The notes: a model not told the origin generated them from the sequence alone. Shown: positions 34,136 to 43,237, counted from the stretch's first letter. The stretch is 64,000 nucleotides of DNA from Cucumibacter marinus DSM 18995 (GCF_000429865.1 NZ_AUCR01000001.1:124001-188000); one strand, 5' to 3'. Numbers and translations: made by a program.

Positions 34136-35137
34136 TCAGGCGCGGCGGCGGCGGCGCTGGGGACGACCGCCCCCGACAGCTTCCGAAGGCGGAGACACGA
34201 GGGGGCCAAGCCGCTCGATGATCTCTTCCTTGGTCGGCCGTTCGCCGCCATTGTGCCGGTCGATGGCGTCGCGCATCGCCGCGACATGCTCTGCGGTATT
34301 GCCGCAGCAGCCGCCAACAATCCGTGCGCCGATACTCACCGCGAGCCGGGCATAATCTGCCATCAACTCGACGGTACCGGTGTAGACGACCTCGTCGCCC
34401 TTCACCTTGGGAATGCCTGCATTGGCCTTGCACACAACCGGCACACCATCTGCGTTGGCGGTCATGTCGAGGGCCGCAACCAGAAGGTCAGAGGCACCGA
34501 CACCGCAGTTTGAGCCGAATGCTTCCGGTCGCGGATCCTTGCCAGCCATGGTGCGGGCGAAATCGGCCGGTGCCAGCCCCATCATCGTGCGCCCTGCGGT
34601 ATCGAAGCTGGCGGTCACGACATAGGGCAGGCCAACCGTGTTGGCCGCTTGAATTGCGGCGTCGATTTCCTCGGGCGCGGACATGGTTTCAATCCAGGCG
34701 ACATCGGCGCCGCCCTGCTTGAGGCCAGTCATCTGCTCCTCGAATGCCTCGACGGCCCCTTCATAGGAGAGGGCACCGAGCGGGACCAGCAGATCACCGG
34801 TGGGACCGACCGAACCGGCGATCACGATCGGTCGGCCGGCGTTTGCGGCGGTTTCAGCGGCAATCTCGGCGCCGCGCGCATTCACCTCGACCACGCGGTC
34901 GTCAAGCTGATGCAGGTGCAGCCGGCGGGCCGTGCCGCCAAAGGTGTTGGTGATGATGATGTCGGAACCGGCATCAATGAAGCCCTGGTGGAGCTTCTTG
35001 ATGCGATCGACATGATTGAAATTCCACGCCTCGGGTGCCTGGCCGGAATCGAGACCCATCGGGATCAGATTGGTCCCGGTTGCGCCGTCCGCGAGCAGCA
35101 CCTCACGTTCGGCCAGCAATTGCGCAAGCTTGTTCAT
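34136..35137 (-). CDS. Homocysteine S-methyltransferase family protein (BHMT / MetH Hcy domain)
   Basis: A 333-aa homocysteine-binding TIM-barrel protein equivalent to the N-terminal domain of MetH. The zinc ligands are C211 (GSNCGVG) and C277/C278 (GGCCGN). Upstream are LLADGATGTNLIPMG and ITNTFGGTARRL. It would accept the methyl from the corrinoid protein to make methionine. The ATG at 35137 has a purine-rich site (GGTGGAGAGG) just upstream; the frame is open further up without homology. It ends with an arginine-rich tail (GGGRPQRRRRRA). First gene of the operon; betaine as donor is the main alternative, but its operon partners favour a split methionine synthase. Confidence 0.92.
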   Translation of the reverse strand: MNKLAQLLAEREVLLADGATGTNLIPMGLDSGQAPEAWNFNHVDRIKKLHQGFIDAGSDIIITNTFGGTARRLHLHQLDDRVVEVNARGAEIAAETAANAGRPIVIAGSVGPTGDLLVPLGALSYEGAVEAFEEQMTGLKQGGADVAWIETMSAPEEIDAAIQAANTVGLPYVVTASFDTAGRTMMGLAPADFARTMAGKDPRPEAFGSNCGVGASDLLVAALDMTANADGVPVVCKANAGIPKVKGDEVVYTGTVELMADYARLAVSIGARIVGGCCGNTAEHVAAMRDAIDRHNGGERPTKEEIIERLGPLVSPPSEAVGGGRPQRRRRRA

Positions 35138-35194
35138 CAGCCTCTCCACCTTTCGGGGTTCGAGTGCAATTTGCGCCCTCATAGCACAGAAATC

Positions 35195-35214
35195 ATATAA
35201 AGAAAGCTTTATAT
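35195..35214. promoter_or_regulatory. Perfect dyad operator candidate (SahR-like) upstream of methionine synthase operon
   Basis: The sequence ATATAAAGAAAGCTTTATAT has perfect 8-bp arms (ATATAAAG / CTTTATAT) around a 4-bp centre. It lies 58 bp upstream of the homocysteine methyltransferase start, where a promoter should be. From memory it resembles operators of SahR, the ArsR-type regulator that responds to S-adenosylhomocysteine in proteobacteria. It could also affect rlpA, which is divergent. No regulator gene is present in the window. Confidence 0.6.
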
Positions 35215-35345
35215 CATGTCGATGCGGATTTGTCTCTCCCCGCTATGTCCTTGCTGGGGGTCACGAATTTGTGCGTCGAGGCGATAGCTGGTATAAGGCG
35301 CGCAGTAACACACCTGAAACCATGAGTTGAAGGTGGACTGGCAGG

Positions 35346-36449
35346 GTGGCGTCGTCTCGATATGATGACGGCACTATGGGGACAGAAGTGATCGCGTCGG
35401 ACCAGTCCAAATCGGCCCGCCTGAAGGGATTTGCGGCTGCTGCAGTGCTTGCGGCGGCTTTGCCATTTCTGGCGGCTTGTGGCTCGGACAGCCAAATCAA
35501 CACCAAGACCAAGTTTTCCTCGTCGGAATACGGGGTGACGGCGTCGCCGCGCCTGGTTCACGGCAAGAAGGTGCCCAAGGGCGGTGGCCGCTATCAGGTC
35601 GGCAAGCCCTATCAGGTCGCCGGAAAGTGGTACACGCCGGCTGAAGACCCGAATTATTCGGCGATCGGCCTGGCGTCCTGGTATGGGCCAAACTTCCATG
35701 GGCGGATGACCGCCAATGGCGAGATCTTCGACATGAACGGCATCTCGGCGGCGCATCCGACGCTACCGTTGCCGAGCTATGTCCGGGTCACCAACATGGC
35801 CAATGGCCGCTCGATGATCGTCCGGGTCAATGACCGCGGTCCCTATGCCCATGGCCGCGTGATCGACCTTTCGTCCCGAGTGGCCGAAATGCTCGATTTC
35901 CGCCATAGCGGCACCGCGAAGGTCAAAGTCGATTATGTCGGCCGCGCGCCGCTGAATGGCGATGACACGCGCTATCTGATGGCGAGCCTCAACAGTCCTG
36001 CGGTTCCGCCACTGGCGCGTCCCGATGCCGGTCAAACCATCCGGGTCGCCACGCGCCCGGTGCGCAAGACCATTGGTTTCCTGTCAGCAATTGGCAATCT
36101 GCTGGCGTTCAACGAAGCCGACGATGCGACGGTCAACAGCCTTGTGCCAGCGGCCCATGCTGCCGCCGAAATGGCGGGCAGGGGGGATTCCCTGCGGGCG
36201 TGGCAGCAAACCACCGATCTTGAAGCACGCAACGTCAATATGGGAGTCGGTGCGTTCGTGGATGCTGATGAGGCTGAAGCGATCGGCAAGGCATTCGCCC
36301 GCCTTGCCTATGTCGAGATGCGCCCGGTCGAAAAGAACGGCCAACCGGCGACCGAAGTTCGTATCGATACCCTCAAGGAAGGGGTGACCCGGTCTGACGT
36401 TGTCGACCTGACCCGGGAACTTGGCCTTCAAGACATCGTTTTGTACTAA
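35346..36449 (+). CDS. rlpA: Septal ring lytic transglycosylase RlpA family lipoprotein
   Basis: A 367-aa lipoprotein. The signal sequence ends in lipobox LAAC (cysteine at residue 45), so it is probably outer-membrane anchored. The double-psi beta-barrel domain spans about residues 107-200, with SAIGLASWYGPNFHGRMTAN, GISAAHPTLPLPSYV and VRVNDRGPYAHGRVIDLS. The catalytic aspartate and histidine of active RlpA are both in that barrel. The C-terminal 150 residues lack an evident SPOR repeat. GTG at 35346 is given as the start; ATG at 35376 would still leave a complete signal. It precedes dacF by 95 bp, as in other alphaproteobacteria. Confidence 0.9.
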   Translation: MASSRYDDGTMGTEVIASDQSKSARLKGFAAAAVLAAALPFLAACGSDSQINTKTKFSSSEYGVTASPRLVHGKKVPKGGGRYQVGKPYQVAGKWYTPAEDPNYSAIGLASWYGPNFHGRMTANGEIFDMNGISAAHPTLPLPSYVRVTNMANGRSMIVRVNDRGPYAHGRVIDLSSRVAEMLDFRHSGTAKVKVDYVGRAPLNGDDTRYLMASLNSPAVPPLARPDAGQTIRVATRPVRKTIGFLSAIGNLLAFNEADDATVNSLVPAAHAAAEMAGRGDSLRAWQQTTDLEARNVNMGVGAFVDADEAEAIGKAFARLAYVEMRPVEKNGQPATEVRIDTLKEGVTRSDVVDLTRELGLQDIVLY

Positions 36450-36544
36450 TTGCATGATGAGGTAACGGCTGAGGCCAGTTCGCGCGGGCGAACGGGTCTG
36501 GGTCGACCCCGGGGGCAGAACACCGTTAGGGAAAGCGTGTTGCT

Positions 36545-37711
36545 GTGCGGCTGAGTTATTTTGTACCGGTTCTGATCATCACGGTTCTGGGGGCCATCAC
36601 CCCGGCCAGTGCGCAGCTCGAATTCGATACCCGTGCCCGGTTTGCGCTTCTGATGGATGCCGAAAGCGGCACGGTCCTTTACCAGAAAAACGCCGATACG
36701 GAGATGGAGCCGGCCAGCATGGCCAAGCTCATGACCATCGCCGTGGTGTTCGACCAACTGAAGACAGGCCGGCTCTCCCTCGACGATGAATTTTTCATAT
36801 CCGAAAAGGCCTGGCGGGAGGGCGGAGCTGGGTCCGGCGGCTCGACGATGTTTGCCGAACTCAATTCCAAGGTCGCTGTCGAGAACCTCGTCAAGTCCGT
36901 CATCATCCAGTCGGGGAACGACGCCAGCATCGCCCTTGCCGAGGGGATCGGCGGGACCGAGGGCACATTCGTCCTGATGATGAATGACATGGCCGATGAG
37001 ATCGGTCTCGAGAATTCGCATTTCACCAATTCGACCGGGCTGCCAGACCCCGAAATGCACGTCACAGCGCGCGATCTGGCCCAGCTCGCCCGCCATGTTG
37101 TCCATGAGTACCCCGAATACTATTCGATCTTCTCTGAGCCGAGCTTTGAGTGGAACGGGATCAAGCAATCGAACCGCAATACGCTTCTGGGCGACGGAAT
37201 CGGCGTAGACGGGCTGAAAACCGGCCATACCGAGGCTGCCGGATATGGCATCGTTGCCTCGACCACTGAAGGCGGGCGGCGATTGATTGCCGTGCTTCAC
37301 GGCATGGATTCGATTTCCGAACGCAAGGAAGAAGCGCGCAAGCTCGTTACCTGGGGCAGCCGCAGTTTCGAACACATCCAGGCCTTCGATGAAGGGGAGG
37401 TCGTCGATCATGCGCTTGTCTATGGCGGGGAGAAGCCCGAAGTGCCGCTGATCGGCCGTGGCGCGGTCGAACTCTACCTGCCCAAGGGCGGTCAGCGTTG
37501 CCTGCGCGCCTCGGTTGTCTATTTCGGACCGCTGATGCCCCCTGTGGAAGAAGGAGCGGAGGTTGCAGCGCTCAAGGTTTGGTGCGATGAGCAGTTGATC
37601 CAGTCCTCTCCGCTCTACGCCGCCGAGACGGTGAAAGAAGGGGGGCTCATCCGCAAGGCCACGGATGCTTTCAAGGAACTCACGCTCGGCTGGCTTTTCC
37701 GGGCGCTCTAG
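36545..37711 (+). CDS. dacF: D-alanyl-D-alanine carboxypeptidase (PBP5/6 family)
   Basis: A 388-aa penicillin-binding protein of the DacC/DacF family, beginning at GTG. The signal peptide ends near residue 23 (ITPASAQ). Active-site motifs are S58-M-A-K61 (EPASMAKLM), SGN (IIQSGNDASIALAE) and KTG (VDGLKTGHTEAAGYG). A C-terminal beta domain (about 275-365) and an amphipathic anchor helix (FKELTLGWLFRAL) follow. It trims terminal D-alanine from peptidoglycan stem peptides in the periplasm. It lies between rlpA and tmk in the usual alphaproteobacterial order. The symbol follows family naming. Confidence 0.92.
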   Translation: MRLSYFVPVLIITVLGAITPASAQLEFDTRARFALLMDAESGTVLYQKNADTEMEPASMAKLMTIAVVFDQLKTGRLSLDDEFFISEKAWREGGAGSGGSTMFAELNSKVAVENLVKSVIIQSGNDASIALAEGIGGTEGTFVLMMNDMADEIGLENSHFTNSTGLPDPEMHVTARDLAQLARHVVHEYPEYYSIFSEPSFEWNGIKQSNRNTLLGDGIGVDGLKTGHTEAAGYGIVASTTEGGRRLIAVLHGMDSISERKEEARKLVTWGSRSFEHIQAFDEGEVVDHALVYGGEKPEVPLIGRGAVELYLPKGGQRCLRASVVYFGPLMPPVEEGAEVAALKVWCDEQLIQSSPLYAAETVKEGGLIRKATDAFKELTLGWLFRAL

Positions 37712-37744
37712 ACGCCGAGTGCTAGCGGGAGCCCTCTTCACGCA

Positions 37745-38404
37745 ATGACCGCCCGTTTTATCACATTCGAAGGTGGCGAGGGCGTCGGAAAGTCCACGCA
37801 AATCAAACGCTTGATGCATTCTCTGTCGCGCGAAGGCATTGAAGTTGTGCGCACGCGTGAACCGGGTGGAACGCCCAAGGCCGAAGCAATCCGCTCGTTC
37901 ATTCTGCAAGGCAAGTGCGAGGAGTGGGGTGCGGGGGCCGAGGCGGTTTTGTTCGCCGCGGCGCGGTTCGATCATGTCGAATCACTGATCGCACCGAATC
38001 TTGATGGCGGCAGCTGGGTTCTCTCGGACCGGTTCCATGATTCAACACGGGCCTATCAGGGTCTCACCGACGGGGTGCCGGACAAGCTGATCGATGCGCT
38101 TGAAGTGCTGGCACTCAATGGCCGCTCGCCCGATCTCACAGTGCTGCTCGACATGGATCCCAAAATCGCGTTCGAGCGCGTGGCAATGCGCGCGGAAGAA
38201 GACGGGTTGATGGTGCCGCCCGACCGGTTCGAGAAGGAAACGCTCGACTGGCACCGTAAGCTCCGTGACGGTTTCCTGTCGATCGCCAAGAATAATCCTG
38301 ATCGCTGCATCGTGCTCGACGCCAATCGCGACGAGGACGCGCTCGAAGACGCGATCTGGGAAGTGGTGGTCAAGCGGTTCCCCGAGTTGCAACGGGCGAG
38401 CTGA
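37745..38404 (+). CDS. tmk: Thymidylate kinase
   Basis: A 219-aa dTMP kinase. The P-loop is FEGGEGVGKSTQ (residues 7-18), the DRX motif is VLSDRFHDSTRAYQG, and TREPGGTPKAEAIR lies near residue 40. It phosphorylates dTMP to dTDP for DNA synthesis. It is 33 bp after dacF and is followed by holB one base after its stop codon, as in many bacteria. Confidence 0.96.
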   Translation: MTARFITFEGGEGVGKSTQIKRLMHSLSREGIEVVRTREPGGTPKAEAIRSFILQGKCEEWGAGAEAVLFAAARFDHVESLIAPNLDGGSWVLSDRFHDSTRAYQGLTDGVPDKLIDALEVLALNGRSPDLTVLLDMDPKIAFERVAMRAEEDGLMVPPDRFEKETLDWHRKLRDGFLSIAKNNPDRCIVLDANRDEDALEDAIWEVVVKRFPELQRAS

Positions 38405-38405
38405 T

Positions 38406-39449
38406 ATGGCCCGCGCCCAGCCACAGGACGAGACCCCGCAACGCGAATATGACGAGATTCCGGGGGTCACGCCGCCTGAGCAGACCCGTGCGCTGTTCGG
38501 CCATGCCACAGCGCGCGATGCGGTGCTCGACGCTCACCAGGAAGGCAAGTTGCATCATGGCTGGCTGGTGCATGGTCCGCGCGGGATCGGCAAGGCAACG
38601 CTGGCATTTGATCTGGCCCGATCGCTGTTGGCCCGCAGTTCGGATCAGTCCGCGGAAGTGGTCAGCGAACAGATCGCACAAGGCGCGCATCCCAATGTGA
38701 CGCTGCTGCGGCGCCGGCCCAATCCCAAGACCGGCCGGTTCGGGACGCAGATCACCGTCGACGATGTGCGGCGGGTGAACAGCTTCTTCCATCATTCCTC
38801 GGCACGGGCAGGGCTGCGGATTGCCATCGTGGATGCGCTGGATGACCTCAACCGCAATGCGGCCAATGCGCTGTTGAAAACGCTTGAGGAACCGCCGGCG
38901 TCGAGCCTGTTCATCCTCATCGCCCATCGGCCGGGCACCGTGTTGCCCACGATCCGGTCGCGTACGCGCAGCCTCAGCCTGCAGCCGCTCTCGCCTGAGG
39001 ATACTGAGCGGGCAGTGACCGCGCAGACGGATACGGACGACACCGGCGACCTCGAACACGCGCTCTCGCTGGCGCATGGCCGGCCCCGCAAGGCCTTCGA
39101 GGTGTTGCGGCTGACCGACAGCGCCGCGCTCGACGCGCTTGAAACCTGGTTGAGCCATGCCGAGCGGCATTCCGGCACCGATCACCTCGAGATCGCGGCG
39201 GCGCTGACAGCCAAGCGCGACAGTGGCGGGTTTCACCTTGCTCTCGAGCGGATTGCCGACTGGCTGGCCGCCGAAACGCGGCATGCGGCGCTGACAAGGG
39301 CAGGGGGCCGCTGGCGGCTTGAAAGCCTTCTCGCGCTGTGGGACAAGGCGCAGGCTCTGGCTCAAGAGCAGCAGATCTATAATCTCGACCGCCAACAGAC
39401 CCTTTTGACCATACTCGACGATGTCCGCACTCTGCCGCGGGCCGAATGA
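38406..39449 (+). CDS. holB: DNA polymerase III subunit delta'
   Basis: A 347-aa delta' clamp-loader subunit. It has the AAA+ fold with [20 protein letters not shown] near residue 50 (a P-loop-like but degenerate nucleotide site), then [17 protein letters not shown] and [20 protein letters not shown], the latter highly conserved. It helps load the sliding clamp. The ATG at 38406 starts 1 bp after the tmk stop codon. Its stop overlaps the metG start by 4 bp. Confidence 0.95.
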   Translation: MARAQPQDETPQREYDEIPGVTPPEQTRALFGHATARDAVLDAHQEGKLHHGWLVHGPRGIGKATLAFDLARSLLARSSDQSAEVVSEQIAQGAHPNVTLLRRRPNPKTGRFGTQITVDDVRRVNSFFHHSSARAGLRIAIVDALDDLNRNAANALLKTLEEPPASSLFILIAHRPGTVLPTIRSRTRSLSLQPLSPEDTERAVTAQTDTDDTGDLEHALSLAHGRPRKAFEVLRLTDSAALDALETWLSHAERHSGTDHLEIAAALTAKRDSGGFHLALERIADWLAAETRHAALTRAGGRWRLESLLALWDKAQALAQEQQIYNLDRQQTLLTILDDVRTLPRAE

Positions 39450-41011
39450 AGCGAATCCGATCCATGTCCAAGCCCGCCTATTACATCACCACGGCTATTC
39501 ACTACCCGAACGGCGCCCCGCATATCGGGCATGCCTATGAGATGATCGGGGCTGATGCCGTTGCCCGGTTCAAGGCGCTGGACGGGTTCGATGTGTTCTT
39601 TCTGACCGGCACGGACGAGCACGGCATCAAGATGGTGCGCACGGCTCAGGACAAGGGCATCACCGTGCAGGAACTGGCCCAGCAGAATTCCGAGCGGTTC
39701 AAGGAGCTGGCTGCGGCGGTCAACATGTCCAATTCAGACTTCATCCGTACCACCGAGGAGCGCCATTACAAGGCGAGCCAGGATATCTGGCGGCGGATGC
39801 AGGCCAATGGCGACATCTTTGAAGGCACCTATGCCGGCTGGTATTCGGTGCGCGACGAAGCCTATTACGACGAGAGCGAGCTCGAAGCCGGCGAGGATGG
39901 CGAAAAGCTGTCGCCGCAAGGCACGCCGGTCGAGTGGGTCGAGGAAACCAGCTATTTCTTCCGCCTGTCCGCTTTCGCCGATCGGCTGATGGCGCATTAC
40001 GAAAAGAACCCTGATTTCATCGGTCCGGCCTCGCGCCGCAATGAAGTGATGAGCTTCGTGAAGGGCGGGCTGTTCGATCTGTCGATCTCGCGCACGACCT
40101 TCGACTGGGGCATTCCGGTGCCCGATGCGCCCGAACACGTGATGTATGTCTGGGTCGATGCGCTGACCAACTATCTGACGGGCGTCGGCTATCCGGATAC
40201 GGAATCGGAGAGCTATAAGCGCTATTGGCCGGCGGACGTGCATGTCATCGGCAAGGACATCATCCGCTTCCACACGGTCTATTGGCCGGCCTTCCTGATG
40301 TCGGCGGGGCTGCCGCTGCCCAAGCGCGTCTATGCCCACGGGTTCTTGACCAGCGAAGGCAAGAAGATGTCCAAATCGCTGGGCAATGTGGTTGATCCCT
40401 TTGATCTGCTTGGTGAATTTGGCACCGACCCGGTGCGCTACTATTTCCTCAGGGAAGTGAATTTCGGCAATGACGGGGACTACACCCGCGAGCGCTTTAT
40501 CAATCGCTGCAATGCCGATCTCGCCAATGATTTCGGCAATCTGGCCCAGCGCTCACTGTCGATGATCGCCAAGAATTGCGAGGGCAAGATCCCCGAACCC
40601 GGCGCGCTGACAGATGAAGACCAGGCCTTGCTTGATGCTTGCGTCAACGCGATCGGCAAGGCACGGGCCGCAATGGACCGTCAGCATGTTCATGATGCTG
40701 TCGCAGCGATCTGGGATGTGGTTGCAGACGCCAACCGCTATTTCGCCGGGAAGGAGCCCTGGGCGCTGAAGAAGACCGATCCCGCGCGCATGCAGACCGT
40801 TCTTTATGTCACGGCAGAAGCCATCCGGCGCCTCGCCATTCCGGCGCTGGCGATTGTCCCGGATTCGGCGGGCCGGATCCTCGATTTCCTCGGGGTGGCT
40901 GAAGGCGCCCGCACGATCGCGCATGTTTCGGACGAGGCCAAATTGGTGCCTGGCACCGCGCTGCCGACGCCCGAACCGGTCTTCCGCCGGCTCGAGAAGG
41001 ACGACGCCTGA
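39446..41011 (+). CDS. metG: Methionyl-tRNA synthetase
   Basis: A 521-aa class I aminoacyl-tRNA synthetase. HIGH at 26-29 ([12 protein letters not shown]), [10 protein letters not shown] near residue 52 and KMSKS at 307-311 are present. The anticodon-binding helical domain follows ([15 protein letters not shown]). The short length and absence of a C-terminal dimerisation domain are typical of alphaproteobacterial MetG. An alternative ATG lies at 39464 ([10 protein letters not shown]). The gene is coupled to holB by a 4-bp overlap. Confidence 0.96.
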   Translation: MKRIRSMSKPAYYITTAIHYPNGAPHIGHAYEMIGADAVARFKALDGFDVFFLTGTDEHGIKMVRTAQDKGITVQELAQQNSERFKELAAAVNMSNSDFIRTTEERHYKASQDIWRRMQANGDIFEGTYAGWYSVRDEAYYDESELEAGEDGEKLSPQGTPVEWVEETSYFFRLSAFADRLMAHYEKNPDFIGPASRRNEVMSFVKGGLFDLSISRTTFDWGIPVPDAPEHVMYVWVDALTNYLTGVGYPDTESESYKRYWPADVHVIGKDIIRFHTVYWPAFLMSAGLPLPKRVYAHGFLTSEGKKMSKSLGNVVDPFDLLGEFGTDPVRYYFLREVNFGNDGDYTRERFINRCNADLANDFGNLAQRSLSMIAKNCEGKIPEPGALTDEDQALLDACVNAIGKARAAMDRQHVHDAVAAIWDVVADANRYFAGKEPWALKKTDPARMQTVLYVTAEAIRRLAIPALAIVPDSAGRILDFLGVAEGARTIAHVSDEAKLVPGTALPTPEPVFRRLEKDDA

Positions 41012-41013
41012 TC

Positions 41014-41790
41014 ATGCTGGTCGACAGCCATTGCCATCTCGATTTCGACAGCCTTCAATCCGATATCGAAGGCGTGATGGCGCGCGCCAGAGAGGCTGGC
41101 GTCGAACGAATGGTGACGATCTCGACGCGGATCAAGCGGTTCGACGAGATCACGGCCATCGCCGAGCGGTTCGAGAATGTCTACTGCTCGGTCGGCACGC
41201 ACCCGCACAATGCCCATGAGGAACTCGATATCGATGTCGAGGAGATCGTGAGGCTGTCGGCGCATCCCAAATGCGTGGCGATTGGCGAAGCCGGGCTCGA
41301 CTACCACTATGACAACTCGCCCCGTGACGCACAGGAAACCGGATTTCGACGTCACATTGCAGCGGCCCGGGAGACTGGTTTGCCGCTCGTCATCCATGCG
41401 CGGGAAGCAGACGACGACGTCGCCGCGATCCTTGAGGAAGAAACAGGGAAGGGGGCCTTCCCCTTCGTTTTGCACTGTTTCTCATCGGGGCCCGAACTTG
41501 CGAAACGCGGCCTTGCCCTTGGCGGCTATGTGTCGTTCTCCGGCATTGTGACCTTCAATTCCGCCAAAGCGGTGCAGGAGGTCGCCCGGACCGTGCCCGC
41601 CGACCGCATGCTGGTCGAAACCGACGCGCCTTACCTGGCGCCGGTGCCGCATCGGGGCCAATCCAACGAACCGGGGTTTGTGCGCAACACGGCCGAATTC
41701 GTCGCCAAGCTTCGTGACATGGCGTTCGAGGAACTCGCTGAGACGACGACGGCCAATTTCGACCGTTTGTTCGCCAAGGCGGCGCGATAA
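41014..41790 (+). CDS. TatD-family metal-dependent hydrolase (DNase-like)
   Basis: A 258-aa TatD-family hydrolase. Metal-binding motifs are DSHCHLDF at the N-terminus, AIGEAGLDYHY near residue 90, VIHAREADDD near 127, FVLHCFSSGPELA near 150 and LVETDAPYLAPVPHRG near 205. It acts in the cytoplasm as a 3'-5' exonuclease or related phosphoesterase. It starts 2 bp after metG and precedes the metallo-beta-lactamase-fold gene by 1 bp, a conserved trio. Confidence 0.94.
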   Translation: MLVDSHCHLDFDSLQSDIEGVMARAREAGVERMVTISTRIKRFDEITAIAERFENVYCSVGTHPHNAHEELDIDVEEIVRLSAHPKCVAIGEAGLDYHYDNSPRDAQETGFRRHIAAARETGLPLVIHAREADDDVAAILEEETGKGAFPFVLHCFSSGPELAKRGLALGGYVSFSGIVTFNSAKAVQEVARTVPADRMLVETDAPYLAPVPHRGQSNEPGFVRNTAEFVAKLRDMAFEELAETTTANFDRLFAKAAR

Positions 41791-41791
41791 C

Positions 41792-42604
41792 ATGGTTGCG
41801 CCCGACCGGATCACCGCGCGCATTCTGGGCTGCGGATCGTCCGGCGGCGTGCCACGTATCGGCAATGACTGGGGTGATTGCGACCCCAACAATCCCAGGA
41901 ACCGCCGCAGGCGCTGTGCGCTGCTGATCACGGGCGAAAAGGATGGCGGCAAAACTCGCGTCCTGATCGACACCGGTTGCGATATCCGCGAACAATTGCT
42001 CGATGCCGGCGTGTCCGAGGTCGATGCCGTTTTCTACACCCATGAACATGCCGACCACACGCATGGGATCGACGATCTCCGCGTGCTGGCGCTCAACAGT
42101 CGCCGCCGTGTCGATGTCTATTATTCGCGCGCCACAGAAGTCCGCATGCTGGCGGCCTTCGGCTATTGCTTCGTGTCACCGCCCGAGAGCGACTATCCGC
42201 CGATCCTGAATGCGAACTATGTAGAGGACGGTGAAACCGTTTCGGTCGAAGGCGAGGGCGGGACACTCGAACTCACCGCCTTTACCCAGAGGCATGGCAA
42301 TATCGACTCGCTGGGATATCGAATCAAGAACCTCGCCTATTCTTGTGATATCAATGGCTTGCCATCCACTTCTATACCGACACTTGAGAACCTTGAGACT
42401 TGGATTGTCGATGCCTTGCGGCCCACGCCGCATGTCAGCCATTTCTCGCTGCCCGACGCCTTGCACTGGATCGACCGCGTCAATCCTCGGCGGGCCATCC
42501 TGACAAACATGCATATCGATATGGACTACGAAACCGTACTCCGAGACACGCCAGACCGTGTCGAACCGGCCTATGACGGTATGGAAATAGCGATCAAGGG
42601 CTAG
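41792..42604 (+). CDS. MBL-fold metal-dependent hydrolase (PhnP-like)
   Basis: A 270-aa metallo-beta-lactamase-fold hydrolase. It opens with ARILGCGSSGGVPRIGNDWG and carries the metal motif FYTHEHADHTHGIDDLR near residue 80. Downstream histidines lie in HVSHFSLPDALHW and ILTNMHIDMDYE. It resembles PhnP (cyclic phosphodiesterase) and RNase Z-like proteins and commonly follows tatD in alphaproteobacteria. The ATG at 41792 is chosen; homology starts there. Substrate not established. Confidence 0.92.
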   Translation: MVAPDRITARILGCGSSGGVPRIGNDWGDCDPNNPRNRRRRCALLITGEKDGGKTRVLIDTGCDIREQLLDAGVSEVDAVFYTHEHADHTHGIDDLRVLALNSRRRVDVYYSRATEVRMLAAFGYCFVSPPESDYPPILNANYVEDGETVSVEGEGGTLELTAFTQRHGNIDSLGYRIKNLAYSCDINGLPSTSIPTLENLETWIVDALRPTPHVSHFSLPDALHWIDRVNPRRAILTNMHIDMDYETVLRDTPDRVEPAYDGMEIAIKG

Positions 42605-42621
42605 GCCGGCCGGTGTGAAAA

Positions 42622-42653
42622 CGGGGGGCAGGGGCCCTTCCCGCTTTCTTTTG
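42622..42653 (+). terminator. Possible rho-independent terminator after the metG-tatD-MBL operon
   Basis: A bulged GC stem (CGGG and GGG pairing with CCC and CCCG around CAGGGG) is followed by the T-rich run CTTTCTTTT. It lies 18 bp past the MBL-gene stop. Two mismatched bases in the stem keep the call tentative. Confidence 0.35.
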
Positions 42654-42724
42654 CTGATCTGCATGCTCGACGCCCGACAAGCTTCATTTTATGAAAGCCT
42701 GAGATAAACGGCGCCGGGAACCAC

Positions 42725-43237
42725 ATGGATCTGCAGACCTTCAAAGCAACATTTCCGGATATCCGGGTTCATCTTGACTGGGCCGCGGTGCATGAGCGCG
42801 GCCACGAGATCCAAACCACGGTTCTGACTGATCCGGCTGAACTGGGTCAGGTCTATTCCGCATTCCAGGAAAGTCTTGGGCGCCTCGATCCACACTTCCT
42901 GCATTGGATCCTGACCCGGAAGATCACGCTCGCAGAGGCCATGCTGCGGTTTCATGAACTGCCAGACAATGTGCAATCAGACATTGAGCTCATGCGACAG
43001 GAATGCTGCGCAGCAGCAGAGCCGGTTCGCCTGGACGTGCCGGCATGCAGATTGCCGCGGAACGGGTTTTATCTGCTGGATGGCAATCATCGCTGCACTG
43101 CGGTGCTGATGAGTGGTCGCGCCTTTGAGGTGAAGCTGCACGTGATTCAGGGAGCGGAGCACGAGCCCATTTCGCCGGATATCGGCCGCTGCCGTGAGCG
43201 GCGGCTACCATCCCGCATAACCAAAAAAGTTCCATAA
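42725..43237 (+). CDS. Unrecognised 170-aa protein with ParB/sulfiredoxin-like DGNHR motif
   Basis: I do not recognise this family. No signal peptide or membrane segment is seen, so it is probably cytoplasmic. The segment NGFYLLDGNHRCTAVLMSG near residue 115 resembles the GxHR nucleotide-binding motif of the ParB/sulfiredoxin fold (as in DGNHRxxAA). The N-terminal half (ILTRKITLAEAMLRFHELP) is helical. Codon use appears less biased than in neighbours, and it lies alone between the tatD operon and the tautomerase. Its stop codon is inside a perfect 16-bp palindrome. Confidence 0.65.
   Translation: MDLQTFKATFPDIRVHLDWAAVHERGHEIQTTVLTDPAELGQVYSAFQESLGRLDPHFLHWILTRKITLAEAMLRFHELPDNVQSDIELMRQECCAAAEPVRLDVPACRLPRNGFYLLDGNHRCTAVLMSGRAFEVKLHVIQGAEHEPISPDIGRCRERRLPSRITKKVP

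Noticed and set aside
29508-35137. Glycine-betaine or methylamine demethylation operon
   Set aside because: No MttB-superfamily substrate methyltransferase is present, and the gene set matches all MetH modules, so a split methionine synthase is the simpler reading.
35138-35194. Possible SAM or cobalamin riboswitch in front of the methionine synthase operon
   Set aside because: The leader between the dyad and the start codon is only about 57 nt and I see no B12-box or SAM-riboswitch core; a protein operator explains the region better.
35215-35345. Search for a tRNA or small RNA in the rlpA upstream region
   Set aside because: No cloverleaf, anticodon arm or terminator-like hairpin was found; it is simply the rlpA leader and promoter region.
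36479-36494. Small hairpin GTTCGC/GCGAAC between rlpA and dacF
   Set aside because: Six-base stem without a T-run; too weak to call a terminator.
36446-37975. Open frame of about 500 codons on the minus strand across dacF and tmk
   Set aside because: It is antisense to two clear, conserved genes and has no protein-family character; GC-rich codon bias in alphaproteobacteria often leaves long antisense frames open. The same applies to long antisense frames opposite holB (38370-39395), ntrY (50826-52097), the MFS gene (14114-14851) and lipA (59042-60073).
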